From Lingula anatina (Eukaryota; Brachiopoda; Lingulata; Lingulida; Lingulidae), in NCBI RefSeq assembly GCF_001039355.2, contig NW_019774325.1:1-46480 (forward strand): a stretch of DNA of 46,480 nucleotides, written 5' to 3'. Made by a program: the position numbers and the translations under genes. Below, piece after piece: positions 1-12,208 of the stretch; positions within the stretch are counted from its first letter, which is position 1, and each line of letters opens with the position of its first letter. The notes beneath the pieces are model-generated. The model had not been told where the DNA came from. It saw nothing but the letters and a program-made list of their open reading frames with translations, and did no database searches.

Positions 1-540
1 GAAACTTGACCTTGTCTGAGGTACGACGCGTTGGACACTTTTACTGCTTCTACATGCGATTTACAGTTCTTTTATTTTTGCTGTAAAAAGAAACTGTAGA
101 ATGTGTATCTGTAGAAGTCTACTTTCCGTAAAGAAGACCAATCATGGAGGCGCCTTTAAAAGATACAACACTATGACATTCTTTCCAGTTGAATAAAGAT
201 TATTCAAGGTTCATAAGAGTGTTGAAAAGGTACTTCTGTTTATGTCATTTTTATCAAAATTAAAGCAAGTATTAGTAAACAAGTGGATCTCCCTTCTAGG
301 TATAAGTGCCATGGACCAAATTTGTTACAAATTCCTCCTGTATAGTTCTTTTTTTTCAGCTGTTCTATAAAATTGCATGGAACTTTTACCTCGCTTTGGC
401 TAACGGCTTTTTAAAGCAAAACATGCGACCATGACACCTACCTGCTTCAGTCTCAGTACAGTTCCTTATTAATGGAGTTACTCAGTACATCACTTGACTT
501 TGCTCTGATAGTGACGTAATGCGGGATTGCACCTGTGACT
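1..540. other. Non-coding flank, nothing recognised
   Basis: AT-rich sequence without a convincing open frame, RNA gene or repeat. It lies outside the segmental duplication that starts near 1773. Confidence 0.5.
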
Positions 541-1546
541 CCCCCCCCCCCAAAAAAAAAAAAAAAAAAAAAAAAAACACTCGCGCATGAAGATTGTCTC
601 CTGGTTCTTCTACTTCTACATATGTTATGTACTTTTCTCTCTTGACCTTTTATAGACCCTCTTACCTTGTTGTTCCTAATATTTATACGCTGAATAACAA
701 GGGTGCTCCTTATTTCAAGTGAGCATAAAAGTCGATCGTGTGCTGGAAATAGTGTTTTCTGTTTGCATGCATATCAGACAGTTATCATGGTTGGCATCAT
801 TCTGCATGGTTGCGACGAGAAAAACCAGTATATTTTGAGCCACGGACAGCCGAACACTTGCACAACTGATAGTTTATCTCATATTGAACTCAATGGGCAT
901 TAACGCCTGTCGGTTACATAAAAAGATTATCCCAGCCGAAAACATGTATGTGTAAATTTTGCTGCACCTAACTGCCTCGATCGTCCAGATCAAAGACATT
1001 TTGTCAACCCATCTGTTTACTTTCGCTATCTCCGCCGTAAANACCCCCCCCCCCCCAAAAAAAAAAAAAAAAAAAAAAAAAACACTCGCGCATGAAGATT
1101 GTCTCCTGGTTCTTCTACTTCTACATATGTTATGTACTTTTCTCTCTTGACCTTTTATAGACCCTCTTACCTTGTTGTTCCTAATATTTATACGCTGAAT
1201 AACAAGGGTGCTCCTTATTTCAAGTGAGCATAAAAGTCGATCGTGTGCTGGAAATAGTGTTTTCTGTTTGCATGCATATCAGACAGTTATCATGGTTGGC
1301 ATCATTCTGCATGGTTGCGACGAGAAAAACCAGTATATTTTGAGCCACGGACAGCCGAACACTTGCACAACTGATAGTTTATCTCATATTGAACTCAATG
1401 GGCATTAACGCCTGTCGGTTACATAAAAAGATTATCCCAGCCGAAAACATGTATGTGTAAATTTTGCTGCACCTAACTGCCTCGATCGTCCAGATCAAAG
1501 ACATTTTGTCAACCCATCTGTTTACTTTCGCTATCTCCGCCGTAAA
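541..1546. repeat. Perfect 505-bp tandem repeat, likely assembly duplication
   Basis: The stretch from a poly-C/poly-A tract at 541 to about 1041 is repeated with a period of 505 bp from 1043 to about 1546. I see no difference outside the homopolymers. A single ambiguous base (N, position 1042) sits at the join, directly before the second poly-C/poly-A tract. Perfect identity, homopolymer boundaries and the N fit a contig overlap or haplotype duplication better than a biological repeat. The two identical 66-codon open frames inside it (703-903 and 1208-1408) are by-products and resemble no known protein. Confidence 0.85.
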
Positions 1547-2714
1547 ATATGTATCTTTTGATGAAACAGGTGCGACGTAACTCACAACGCGTCCACATCA
1601 TATCTGTGCCGTTTTAACACAGACACAAAATAAATACAATCTTCGGCCCCGATAACCCCCCCCCCCCCTTTTTAAATAGACTACTGTTATAGCTATATAC
1701 CAGTTAAAACTGGATGTGTGTTTTATCCGTGGAACTGACCGATAGAAAATAGCAAAAATTCAGTAAAGAAAACTACTTACCCTTAGCGCAAATTGGAATC
1801 TCATAAACCGTCCATTGACGCTCTGTCTTGTTTTTTAAATATTTAATATGTATTCTATACGTCCGTGTGTTTATGTTGTGTCCGTGGATAAATTTTTGAA
1901 CAGTCCATGTGCTCTATGTTCCATTGCCTTAGCGTGTATATCTGGCTTGTGCACCGACGATAACACGTAACGCTTGTTCAGTTTCGAGGGCCTTACTTTA
2001 AGGGTTAGATAAATAGACCAATTTGTGCAGAATGATGCCTTCGTTTTTTATCTTAACGTCAAGGTCGCAGGGGTTGGTCGTTGCCCCCAGCTAATTATTC
2101 ATTGTTAAATCTCTGCCGCGCGCCCCCTCCCGTTTTTTTTAATATCAAATTTATTTGCGAACCCTTCCTCACCGATATGGGCAAAAGGGGCGTAATAGGA
2201 ACTTTCAAATGGTTCTGAAAAGTTTTAATGTAACAAGCGTTGACAGTATTCGTTGACAACGGGTTCTACCTCCCTCCTCCCCCCCCCCCCCAACCTAAAA
2301 AATCTTTGCCCCATGAAAGATTGTTCAGCATACTTATGGTTGTATAGAATGCAACTTCTTCAATATTTTTTGGAGAGATTTTTCTTACAATTGTATTATT
2401 ATCGCAATGTTATTTTCATTTAATGTACAACTTCAACCCACTCGGTTGTTATATTAACATAATGAATTTTTATTATTATTTTAATAATGAATTAAAATTT
2501 CTCTAGAATAACATGTAAGAGATAAGAAGGAAAACACCTGTTAGAACAAGAAGGAAAACACGTGCCTTAATTTAGAAGTATTCCATATTGTATTGTATTT
2601 TCACAATTGTCCAGGAAAACAAGCCCCTGGTCATTGAAACTGATAAGTGATCCTATGTCAACTTCGGTTTATCATGTGTAAATACTTCGGACATTCCATC
2701 AGACGGTATTGTCT

Positions 2715-3140
2715 AGGGTCGTATTCACAACCAGAGTTGATCCGAGGACTAACAGTTACGTTACGTGGATCAAATATGGCTGACCTTCTAGAAAGCTTAC
2801 CGCGTAATTCCTGCAAGGAATCTATTTGTGACGAAGATGTCACGCGAGGTAGCAAATGCAACTCAGATATTATCTGCCTTATTATTTACTGTTTCTATTT
2901 CTACCTCAAGCAATCTCTAGCGGCCTTCTCCCCCGTTTACATTATGCACAGTTGTATAAATATCATAAGAGCATGTCAATCAACAAGAGTTACTCTACAC
3001 TCTTATTCGCTGCATGCTGTCACTTACTAACATTAATATTCAATGTTTTTAGGGGATTATGCGGCAAGCTTTCAAGATGGTCAGCCATATTTGATCCACG
3101 GAACAGTTAGTCCGCAAGCAACTTGTTCTGAATGCGCCCT
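2715..3140. mobile_element. MITE with long terminal inverted repeats, unit 1 copy
   Basis: The two ends are imperfect inverted repeats of roughly 90 bp. The left end holds CGTGGATCAAATATGGCTGA (from 2764) followed by an AAGCTT-containing block. The right end at 3060-3140 carries the reverse complement of the same blocks in reverse order. The outermost bases (AGGGTCGTATTCA on the left, complement of the right end AAGGGCGCATTCA) also match. About 240 bp lie between the arms. There is no transposase frame, so the element is non-autonomous. The same element is at the matching place in unit 2, so it was inserted before the duplication. The target-site duplication is unclear. Confidence 0.75.
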
Positions 3141-3356
3141 TAATCTACGGTTTACGATAATTGTACTTGACCAACGCATGTCTAGCACTCGTGATGAATG
3201 CTGTGTTGACTTATGTCAATCTGGACGATACGTGATCGCCTGCAATCGCAGTGATCACTGACAATCACCTTTCCCGCTTATCCATCTAATCTCTCTCTAT
3301 TTCACTACACACAAGCATACATGCCCCCTCCAAACACACACACACAGACATACTTT

Positions 3357-3387
<31 letters not shown>

Positions 3388-4837
3388 TTGTGGCAATGAG
3401 AAAGGCCAGGCCAAACAACTTACAGCATCTTAACTGAATTTCGTCTGACGAGTAACACACTGATATACGGCTGGACTCATCACTCTCTTTGCGCACACAC
3501 ACGCACATGTGCACGCTTACAGCAAATATTCTCACGCAAGCCATATAAAAAGATCACAAAGAATAAAATAAGAATATAAAACGAAATAAGTAATGTGTGT
3601 GTGTGTGCGTGCGCGCGTGTGTGTATGTGTGGTTTTTTTTTTGGGGGGGGGCATAACAATGAAAACCATTTTAATCTTGGCTTAAACAAATAAACGGATA
3701 AAATTAATAAACGAACTATTCACTTCATGCCAATCCATCCTCCCGATCCCACCTTTATCAACCCCCCCCCCTCCCCCGTTTTAAGTAAAAATAGACCATA
3801 CTTTATACGGCGTGTTTAACAGCTCCTTATCTTTCAGTGCACTGGTTGAACCAAGACGACAGTCACTGAGACAGTTGTAGTCAAAGTTGACGCGGTCAGA
3901 ATTAAAAATAAAATGCATTTATGAAATTGGTCATGTAACTGCTTGATTTTGAGCAGATTCACGATGTAATGGAACACTATTGAATGGAAAGAATCTAAAC
4001 GGTGTTGTCGCCCTAAAAAAGATTATCTGCGGATGACCAGCATGAAGTGACATTTGAGAGGCGCCCACTGTGACATATGCTCTGAAAGCTTAAGTTTAAT
4101 GTGTTAGGTGGGAAATCTGGAACAAAATCGAATAATTGCATCAAAATTCCGTGGTTTTCACTTGAAAACCGGTATCGATAATACCTGAACGGTGACGCCC
4201 GTGTTTCTCGTTATCCATGGGAGTAGCCAAATGCACATGAAATAAATATAAATGATTACAAATTATAATTTCATTCATTCCAGGCATAAAAATGTAAAGG
4301 GAATTTAAGGGTCACTGGCTATATTAAGTCCAAATTATGATTGTACTTAGAAGTTGACACTCTCAAGGACATTGTTTGATGCTGTTGTCGTGTGACTCAG
4401 TGATCAAATTACACACGTTTTTCATTATTAATTTATTTCATTTCCTGTTTATATAAAATGTATTGATTTGGTTAATACCTCGCAAGGTTTTAACATACTA
4501 GGATATATGAGCCCTTTTTTGGTCTTTCTGACAAGCTATACATAATGCAGGTTTGAGTGTCATTATGCGTGTCACGTGTCACCCGTATCATATCTGCGCT
4601 TCTATTTTAAGACATATTGCGTCACAGTGTACTTTTATGATATACCTTGGTTATCCACTTTCTTTGCTAAAATATTATTTACAACATCAACACATTTCAG
4701 AAATTCAAATCTCCCCCTCCTGTTAGAGGCGGCATTGGATATAGAGATGTTTTACATCGAGAGTGAACTGTTAAATCTATATTTTCGACGTAATGTAAAC
4801 AGCTCGAAAACTAGGGGGATTTTTTTATATCATAGAG
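3141..4837. other. Non-coding flank with microsatellites
   Basis: Contains CA, GA and GT dinucleotide runs (about 3338-3388 and 3595-3630), poly-T/poly-G (about 3632-3650) and poly-C (about 3764). It is homologous to 24256 to about 25220 in unit 2 as far as roughly 4120. After that the units diverge. No gene is recognised. Confidence 0.5.
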
Positions 4838-4955
4838 CAGGTGTAAAACAGTAGTCGCGTTTCCAACCGACGTCACAGTTGTTGCACACAGTGCACACAA
4901 TGAGCTCAGCAAAATCGAGAGAAGGTTCGTCCAAACAATGGCCGCAGCTGTTTTA
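4838..4955 (+). promoter_or_regulatory. Degenerate promoter/first-exon module P0
   Basis: The sequence following GTGTAAAACAG (4841) is homologous to the first-exon region of module P3 at 7644-7781. It shares the ACACAGTG block, the ATGAGCT block and the GAGCAAAA/CGAGAG block. The TATA box is altered (GTGTAAAA instead of TATAAAA), no kappaB-type site stands upstream and no splice donor is obvious. It is probably a decayed member of the array. Confidence 0.4.
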
Positions 4956-5935
4956 TTATAGCTGGTCATTTGGGCTACCGTTGTACTCCTATAGAAATAG
5001 AGCGTGCATAATATAAACCATCGCTGTTTAAAGGAAGCAGCCTTGTCGTAACTTGTATTGAGAAATATATAGACCCTTAAGCCATCGCTCAGAAATATGA
5101 CTCTAAATGTTTCATATTTATCGAATGTCTACGATTTATGGAGGGGTTTCATTGGACAAACAGAAAAATGACAAACTTTTTCTCTGACTTAGCGTGTTTA
5201 TATTTCCGTAAATAGAATTGCAAATAATGCGAATAATAATAACAACACTTCTGGTAAAATTTCTAAGTTGCGCAAACTGATTGATATGCCTTGTAAATGC
5301 GTAAGAGTTTATTTGCTTTTTATCTGAATGGTTTATATCTAGCTATAAAGTGAGCAAAACTGCTATTCAGTTTAATTGCTTTACAAATATAAAGGCATAA
5401 ACATTGATTAACATTGTGTTGCAATATTTTGTGGACTTATATGTACAAAAAACTAGTGAAATTAAACATTCCGTAACAGAGTAAGTATTTAACTCTGTGC
5501 GAAAGTATTTGTCTGAGTAACAATGAAATAACAAAAAACATCACGCCATGATTTGACTGGGGTATTTGAAGGTATTTGCATCGATAACAATAGAATACTA
5601 AACAAATGAATCATGAAGCGACACTTTAGCTGGAGCAGTTCATTACGAATAAGAATGCCCGATAAAATCAATAATAGGTGTAGAGGTATTCTAATGTGGT
5701 ATTCTATGCTTCAACAATAAATACTCCAAAGGCCTTGCACAAAGTAATGCAAATTAATATGTGGATAAAATTTATGTGAGTCAAGGGTTTCATTAATTCC
5801 CTCTTTTGTGCGCAAATCAGGAAGCAGTTCCCCCAGACTGTTACACGTATTTAAACCCCCTCCAATTTACAGTCGTTGGCGTTCTGTTGAACTAACATCA
5901 TAATAATTATTACTCCGCCATGGAGGTTATTGTTT
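4956..5935. other. Non-coding, nothing recognised
   Basis: AT-rich sequence without a supported gene or element. It shares short blocks with the downstream repeat array, for example the segment around 5160-5400 with 10000-10260. Confidence 0.4.
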
Positions 5936-6214
5936 TACGTTTTAGGTGAGGTGGTGATCCATTGCTCATAATAATAGAATTATTCCTCCAGATTGCCCTG
6001 TTAATTTATCTTGGTTTCACGCATTCTTTAATGATCTAAAGAAAAACGTTTACGAACGACACCAGTACATTCATTTTTTTCACAGTATAGAGTCAACATG
6101 TCCATTGAAAATAGGGTCTTTTTCTACATCGGCACTGAATTGATCCACTAATATTTTAGATGAAATTAAAAGTGAAAATGTTAAAAAAATGTGGTGCAAC
6201 AGTTTGAACACAGT

Positions 6215-6318
6215 GGAAATTTCCGTTGTTTTGCAACCGTTTGAACATAGGGGAAATTTCCAGTGTCACCAAGTAGGTATAAAACAGCCGTCGATTTCCA
6301 TACTGAAGATCAGTATCG
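6215..6318 (+). promoter_or_regulatory. Promoter module P1: two kappaB-type sites, TATA box, donor
   Basis: GGAAATTTCC at 6215-6224 and GGGGAAATTTCC at 6250-6261 fit the Rel/NF-kappaB consensus GGRRNNYYCC. TATAAAA is at 6278-6284, 16 bp after the second site. A splice-donor-like GTAACT follows at 6319. Compared with P3, about 80 bp of the first-exon region is missing, so any exon would be very short. Activity is inferred, not seen. Confidence 0.6.
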
Positions 6319-6935
6319 GTAACTGTTTTTAATGGTTTTATTAGGTCCAGCTAGTAATTCAGGTTAACATTTTTGCACAAAATGTTAACAAAATCTGTTT
6401 TTATTCAAAGACACAGAAACACCATAAGTTGTTACTGTTTTGTATTCTGAAATATAAATATCTTCATGACATCGCTTAGAAGCAGAAATTAGTAAAATAT
6501 TTTCACATTTATAAAACGACGACTGTCAATACAACCATACATGTAATGTATCTTTCCTACAGATAAGCAAAGTGAATTTTTTATACTGGTAACTTAAGCA
6601 TCTTTTCCGAAAAAAAAAGGAAAAACTTCTTATCCTATTTTAGAGATTTACGTTGGCAAACGACGGTACAGAACAACAGCTGTGAAAGTAAACATTCCAC
6701 AAAATAATAATAATGTAACTCTGTGTGAAGACATTTGTTTTATTAACAATGGAATTACTGAAACATAAAACAAAGCCACGCACATTCATCGTCTCACAAT
6801 AGAGGCGTCATATCCATTGGAAATAGGGACTTTTTTTACATCGGCATTGAATCGGTCCACTAATAATTGGATTGGAAAATATGAAACCGTTTGAAAATGG
6901 GAAATTTTCAGTGTCTTGCAACCGTTTGAACATAT

Positions 6936-6969
6936 GGGGAATTTCCAGCGTCACCAAGTAGGTATAAAA
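6936..6969 (+). promoter_or_regulatory. Promoter module P2: one kappaB-type site and TATA box
   Basis: GGGGAATTTCC at 6936-6946 contains the classical decamer GGGAATTTCC. TATAAAA is at 6963-6969, again 16 bp downstream. An upstream partner site around 6899-6910 has decayed to GGGAAATTTTCA. The sequence after the TATA box differs from the other modules and shows no matching exon. Confidence 0.5.
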
Positions 6970-7580
6970 CAGTATAATATATGGCTTGTTAATTTACATA
7001 CATGTGTATGTGGAATATGCTCTAAGCAGCTTAAATCATTGCCATTTTTACACCTAAAAAGACAACGGATATCACTCTCTAAATTTTAATATCATTTATT
7101 ACTATAGGTGTTGCATTATGGCCAAAAATGTAACATTATTTCCCTGGCTTTGCCTGCATTTATTGTTAATTCGTTAACTTTAAAGATGAAAATGAGAAAT
7201 GCAGTTGTAGTTGGGAAGCTATTTTTTGGAGTTTCCAAATCTACGAATATTGGTTTCATTTTCCAGTGCATATTTTAAAGTGTCACATTCAGTTTTTAAG
7301 TCATTGTTTATATTATCACTTTCAATTAAGACATCTTCCACTAGATTTCCCTGTTAATTTATCTTTGTTTCATGCATTGTATTATGACCTAAAAGAAAAC
7401 ATTTAAGAACGACACCAACATATTGATCTTCTCACAATAAAAGCATCATATCCATTGGAAATAGGGTCTTTTTCTACATCGGCACTGAATTGATCCAGTT
7501 ATATTTTAGATGAAATTAAAAAATGAAAGTGTTTGAACACAGGGGAAATTTTCAGTGTAGTGCAACAGTTTAAGCACAGT

Positions 7581-7781
7581 GGAAATTTCCGGTGTTTTGC
7601 AACCGTTTGAACATAGGGGAAATTTCCAGTGTCACCAAGTAGGTATAAAACAGCCGTCCGGTGTCTAATGCCAAACTCGTGCACACAGTGCGGGTAATGA
7701 GCTGAGCAAAACCGAGAGGAGGTCCGGTCCAACTTTGTCCGCTGTCTCTATGATCAACCTCAGGACCGAAGATCAGAATAG
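7581..7781 (+). promoter_or_regulatory. Promoter module P3 with full non-coding first exon
   Basis: The most complete module. Kappa-B type sites are at 7581-7590 and 7616-7627, and a third, degenerate copy is near 7542. TATAAAA is at 7644-7650. A start of transcription about 25-30 bp later would give a first exon of about 110 nt ending at 7781 before the donor GTAACTG. It contains several short upstream ATG frames and no long one, as expected of an untranslated exon. It could splice to the acceptor at 13585 of the CULT-caspase gene, an inference that needs RNA data. Confidence 0.6.
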
Positions 7782-9652
7782 GTAACTGTTTTTAATGGTT
7801 TTATTAGTTCTAGTCAAATATATTGCCAGTTATTACGGTTGTCATTTTTGCATGAAAAATTACGAAACATTAACCAAGTCTGTTTTATTTCTGAAGACAC
7901 AGAAATGCTGTAACTTGTTAATGTATTGTATTCTGAAATGTAAAGATTCTCACGACATCGCATAGAAACGTAAATTAATCACTTCTCACATTTATAAAAC
8001 GTCAACTGTAAAATTGGGCATTTACTGCTCGAAGAGAAAGTTCACTGTCACTGTGGCCTATATAACGTGGTTATACTCCATAGTTATGGGTGCAAACAAA
8101 GCTTACTTTGAGTTTATTTCCGATGATAATGTGCTTAAACCAACAAGATATCGGGGTAAAATGGGTAATTAAAATTGATTTGAATGCCTTGTATCGGATA
8201 TATTTTTCTTTTTATTCAGATGGTTCATATCAAGTTATAATGTTAGCGAAACGATTGAATATTCAGTCCCATTGAACTACACAAATAACGATTTGAAATT
8301 GACAACCACAAACCTTGTTGCTATAGTTAGTAAAAAACTCACTCAGGAGAGTGTTATGCCCTCTGTTTTACAGAGACTGTTTGAGAATCATTCTATTTAG
8401 GATACAAACTATGGTTATTGAAATTTCATTGTTCAGAGTACTTGTAACTTAAACATCTTTTGCCAAAAAAGGGAACATTTCTTATCCTATTTTAGAGATT
8501 AACGATGGCAAACGACGGTACAGAACAACAGCTGTGAAAGTAAACATTCCACAAAATACTTATCATTTATCTCTGAAGATATTTGTTTGATTGACAATGG
8601 AATAACAAACAAAACACCAAACCTCGATACGACTGGAGTGCTTTATTACAATTGAGGTCTTATAAAATCAGTATTAGCTTTGTAAGATTTTTAAGCCTGG
8701 TGGGAGTATAATGTGGTATGTTATGCTAGGTTAAATCAACCATGAATACCTCAATGCCCTCGCGCATAATCACAAATCAAATTCATTGATTACCTCTATT
8801 GTGATAAATGATACTGTTTATTTTCAACAAAAAAGTTGGATTGTACAGGAAAATAAAGTTTGATCCATTGAATGAGAATAGGATTAAAATGTTTTTAAAA
8901 GTTTTATGGTGAAATTAAACATTTGATACTCTACGAATATTTAAAACACATTAGGATCATGTAAAAACACACTAAGATTCGTTAAGTTTTTAAAAATATT
9001 CAGTGTCCATGGTTTGAATATCTACGAAGAGGTGATATAGTTCTTAATTTTGTAAAAGTAAATTAGTAAATTAGTTAGCCGTAGAGAAAACGGTAAGATT
9101 TTATTGGTCTTAAGCAGTAGATGGTGTATTTTATAATGTTGGGCAATAACATGGTCTTAGGTAATAATATGTGAGTAATAGCTCTTCCCTTCTTCGGGTA
9201 AATGTGACTCTGTTAGAAATTGTCAGTGCCTCGTGACTTTGAATGTATCAGTTCAGGTATATGAATATATACGTTTTTTTGTATATATTAATCTTGTCGC
9301 TTTGTTATGGCAGACGAATTTCAGTGCAGAATCTATTTCTTATATGAAGAGGCGTTAGAGTTCACTGACAGAAGCCCTTGCTCTTGCCAATAGTGCTCAT
9401 AATAATAGAAATCTTCCGCCAGATTACCCTGTCAATTTATTTTGGTTACCTATATAGAAATATAAAGAAAAGCATTTAAAAACGACACCAGTACATTCAT
9501 TTTTTTCACAGTAGAGTAAACATATCCATTGAAAATAGGGTCTTTTCTACATCGGCACTGAATTGATCCAATAATATTTTAGATGAAATTAAGTAATGTA
9601 AATGTTTTTAAAAGGGGAGATTTTCAGTGAGGTGCAACAGTTTGAACACAGT

Positions 9653-9756
9653 GGAAATTTCCGTTGTTTTGCAACCGTTTGAACATAGGGGAAATTTCCA
9701 GTGTCACCAAGTAGGTATAAAACAGCCGTCGATTTCCATACTGAAGATCAGTATCG
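9653..9756 (+). promoter_or_regulatory. Promoter module P4: two kappaB-type sites, TATA box, donor
   Basis: GGAAATTTCC at 9653-9662 and GGGGAAATTTCC at 9688-9699, TATAAAA at 9716-9722, donor GTAACT at 9757. Site spacing (37 bp between sites, 16 bp to TATA) is identical to P1 and P3. It is the last intact module before gene 1, about 3.8 kb upstream of its first coding exon. It has the same first-exon deletion as P1. Confidence 0.6.
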
Positions 9757-11771
9757 GTAACTTTTTCGAATGGTTTTATTAGGTCTAGTCAGTTATTAAG
9801 GTTGACATTTTTGCACGAAATATTAACCAAGACTGTTTTAATTCAAAGACACAGAAACACCGCAAGTTGTTACTGTTTTGCATTCTGAAATATAAAGTTC
9901 CTCACGACATCGCTTAGAAACAGAAATTAGTGAATTTTTCACATTTATAAAACGTTGGCTGTAAAATTGGGTATTTGCTGGGCAAAGAGAAAATGTTACT
10001 TTCTCTTTCGCTTAGCGTGTTTATGCTCCGTAGTAAGGGGTACAAACAATGCTTACTGTTAGTTTATTTTTGATGATAATGTACTTAAACCAACAAGTCA
10101 TTGGGGAAAAAACTGATTGATATGCCTTTTATTGGAGTGTTTTTAAAACCACCTGCTTTTTATTCAGATGGTTTATAGTTGTAAATTAAGCAAAATTGCT
10201 GAATATTCAGTTTCATTGAATTACGCACAAATGAAATTGATAAGAATGAATTTTGTTGCTGTAGTGAGTGAAAAATATCACTCAAGATAGTGTAATGCCC
10301 GCAGTTTTACGGAAACTGACAGTGTGAATCATTCTATTTAGGATACCACCGTGCATAGCAGTGTATTGCTAACATAGTAAATACTACCATAGATTTAATA
10401 TAAGTATAAGTAAGCAAGATGTATTTTTTGTGTATCAAAACAAAATGACTTTTGTTGAAATTTCATTGCACCGAGTACAAGTAGCTTAAACATCTTTTGA
10501 AAAAAAAAATGAAAATATCTTTCCATGTTGTTGTAAAGTTTTAGAATCCGAGGACAAAATCTTTTGAAGAAAGGGTGTATGTTGTAAAGCAAATGACTTA
10601 CTCTTTCAATAATTGCAGATAATAATTAAAACGGAATCAACCGAGTAAAAGGATAGGGGGCTATTGAGTGTAAGTTAATTTTCATCAAGAGTCAGCAAGT
10701 GTAGAACCTGTTTTTAGTGTCAGAAAAAGATGGAAAAGGTCAAAGTCAGTAACAGTTAATATGAATAGTTTTAAAATTCCATAATAGATTTTAATTTCGA
10801 TCATCTGTTTATCACATGATAACTTAGTTTTTGGTATGATTCAAGTATCAGTAATTCAAAAAGTATTTTTGATAATTTTAGTTCAAAAGGCTCTTAGACA
10901 TTGCCTAATAAGTCCATGGTAAAGTCAACAGGAGAATGGAAAGTTTCTTGGAAATCACGGCATAAACAATGAAAATAACATAATTACACGGATCAATACG
11001 GAGAATTAGAGTAAAAATACATGTGAAATTGTATGAAAAAAGCAGTCGGTGAATTAACGTTCGAAAGCTCCATACCGTCGTTATTCTTCACTAAAACAAT
11101 ATCTAGAGATTTACGTTGTAAAAGTAAACATTCCACAAAAGAGTTATCATTTAGGTCTCTGTGAAGATATTTGTTAGATTAACAATTGAATAACAAACAA
11201 TACACCAAACCTCGATATGACTGGAGTGCTTTATTACAATTGAGGTCTTATAAAATCAGTATTAGCTTTGTAAGATTTTTAAGCCTGGTATGTTATGCTG
11301 GGTGAAATCAACCATAAATACCTCAATGCCCGCGTGCAGGATAATAAATCAAAAACATTAGTTCTCTTATCCCTTCTGCGGGGAAGTGTAACACTATTAG
11401 AAATGTAAGTGCCTCATGATATTGAATGTATCGGTACAAGTACATGTATGTATATGAATGTATATGCTCTTAAGTGCAAATCTTATCCCTGACATGAAGA
11501 GGCGTTAAAGTTCACTAACAGAAAACCCTTCTCTTGCCAACGGTTTTTAATAGTAAAGTCTTTGGCTTGTTAAATTACATACGTGAATGTGCTCCAAGCA
11601 GCTCAAACCATAGCCGATTTTTACAGCTAAAAAGACAACGGATGTCACTCTCTCAATTTTAATATCATTTATTAAGACATCTTCCGCCAGATTGCCCAGA
11701 TAATTTATCTTTGTTTCATGCATTATTTTATGATCTAAAGGAAAACATTTAAGAACGACAACAACACATTG

Positions 11772-11935
11772 ATCTTCTCACAATAGAAGCATCATATCCA
11801 TTGGAAATAGGGTCTTTTTCTACATTAGCACTGAATTGATCCAGTTATATTTTAGATGAAATTAAAAAATGAAAATTTTTTAACACAGGGGAAATTTTCA
11901 GTGTTTTGCAACCGTTTGAACATGGGGGAATGTTT
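11772..11935 (+). promoter_or_regulatory. Truncated promoter module P5
   Basis: Matches the lead-in of P3 up to GCAACCGTTTGAACATGGGG. It then jumps to sequence that lies some 280 bp downstream of the TATA box in other copies. The kappaB site, TATA box and exon are deleted, so it is a dead copy. Confidence 0.5.
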
Positions 11936-12208
11936 TGTATTCTGAAATCTAAAGATTCTCACGCCATCGCTTAGAAACATTAGTTAATCAATTTTTCACA
12001 TTCATAAAACGTCGGCTGTAAAATTGGGCATTTGCTGGGCAAAGAAAAAATGTTTCTTTCTCTTTCGCTTAGTGTGTTTATGCTCCGTAATAAGGGATAC
12101 AAACAAGTTTATTTCTGATGATAATGTTCTTATACCAACAAGACATCGGGAAAACTGCGTTATTAAAAACTGACTGGTATGCCTTTTATAGTGTTTTTAA
12201 ACCACCTG

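Larger units (their letters stand above)
5936..12208 (+). repeat. Array of four promoter-bearing repeat copies
   Basis: Four diverged copies of one long segment begin near 5970, 7335, 9405 and 11675, recognised by a shared lead-in (CCAGATTGCCC-like, then ACGACACCA, then CCATTGRAAATAGGG). Each continues through a conserved block, a kappaB/TATA module, a GTAACT donor and about 200 bp of matching intron-like sequence (AAAGACACAGAAA, GACATCGC, CACATTTATAAAACG). Further shared blocks are at 6590-6760, 8455-8610 and 11100-11200. The last copy lost its TATA box by an internal deletion near 11930 and is cut off at 12208. No frame inside looks coding. Confidence 0.75.

Noticed and set aside
2647-3261. 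Cys-rich open frames repeated in both units (also 23819-24548)
   Set aside because: They overlap the inverted ends of the MITE, are read from both strands with similar length and lack a splice pattern that keeps a frame. They are element and flank sequence, not a gene.
6215-6261. STAT or heat-shock sites instead of kappaB
   Set aside because: The palindrome is GGAAA-TTTCC with outward GG/CC, not TTCNNNGAA, and no alternating GAA triplets are present. NFAT-type half-sites (GGAAA) remain possible.
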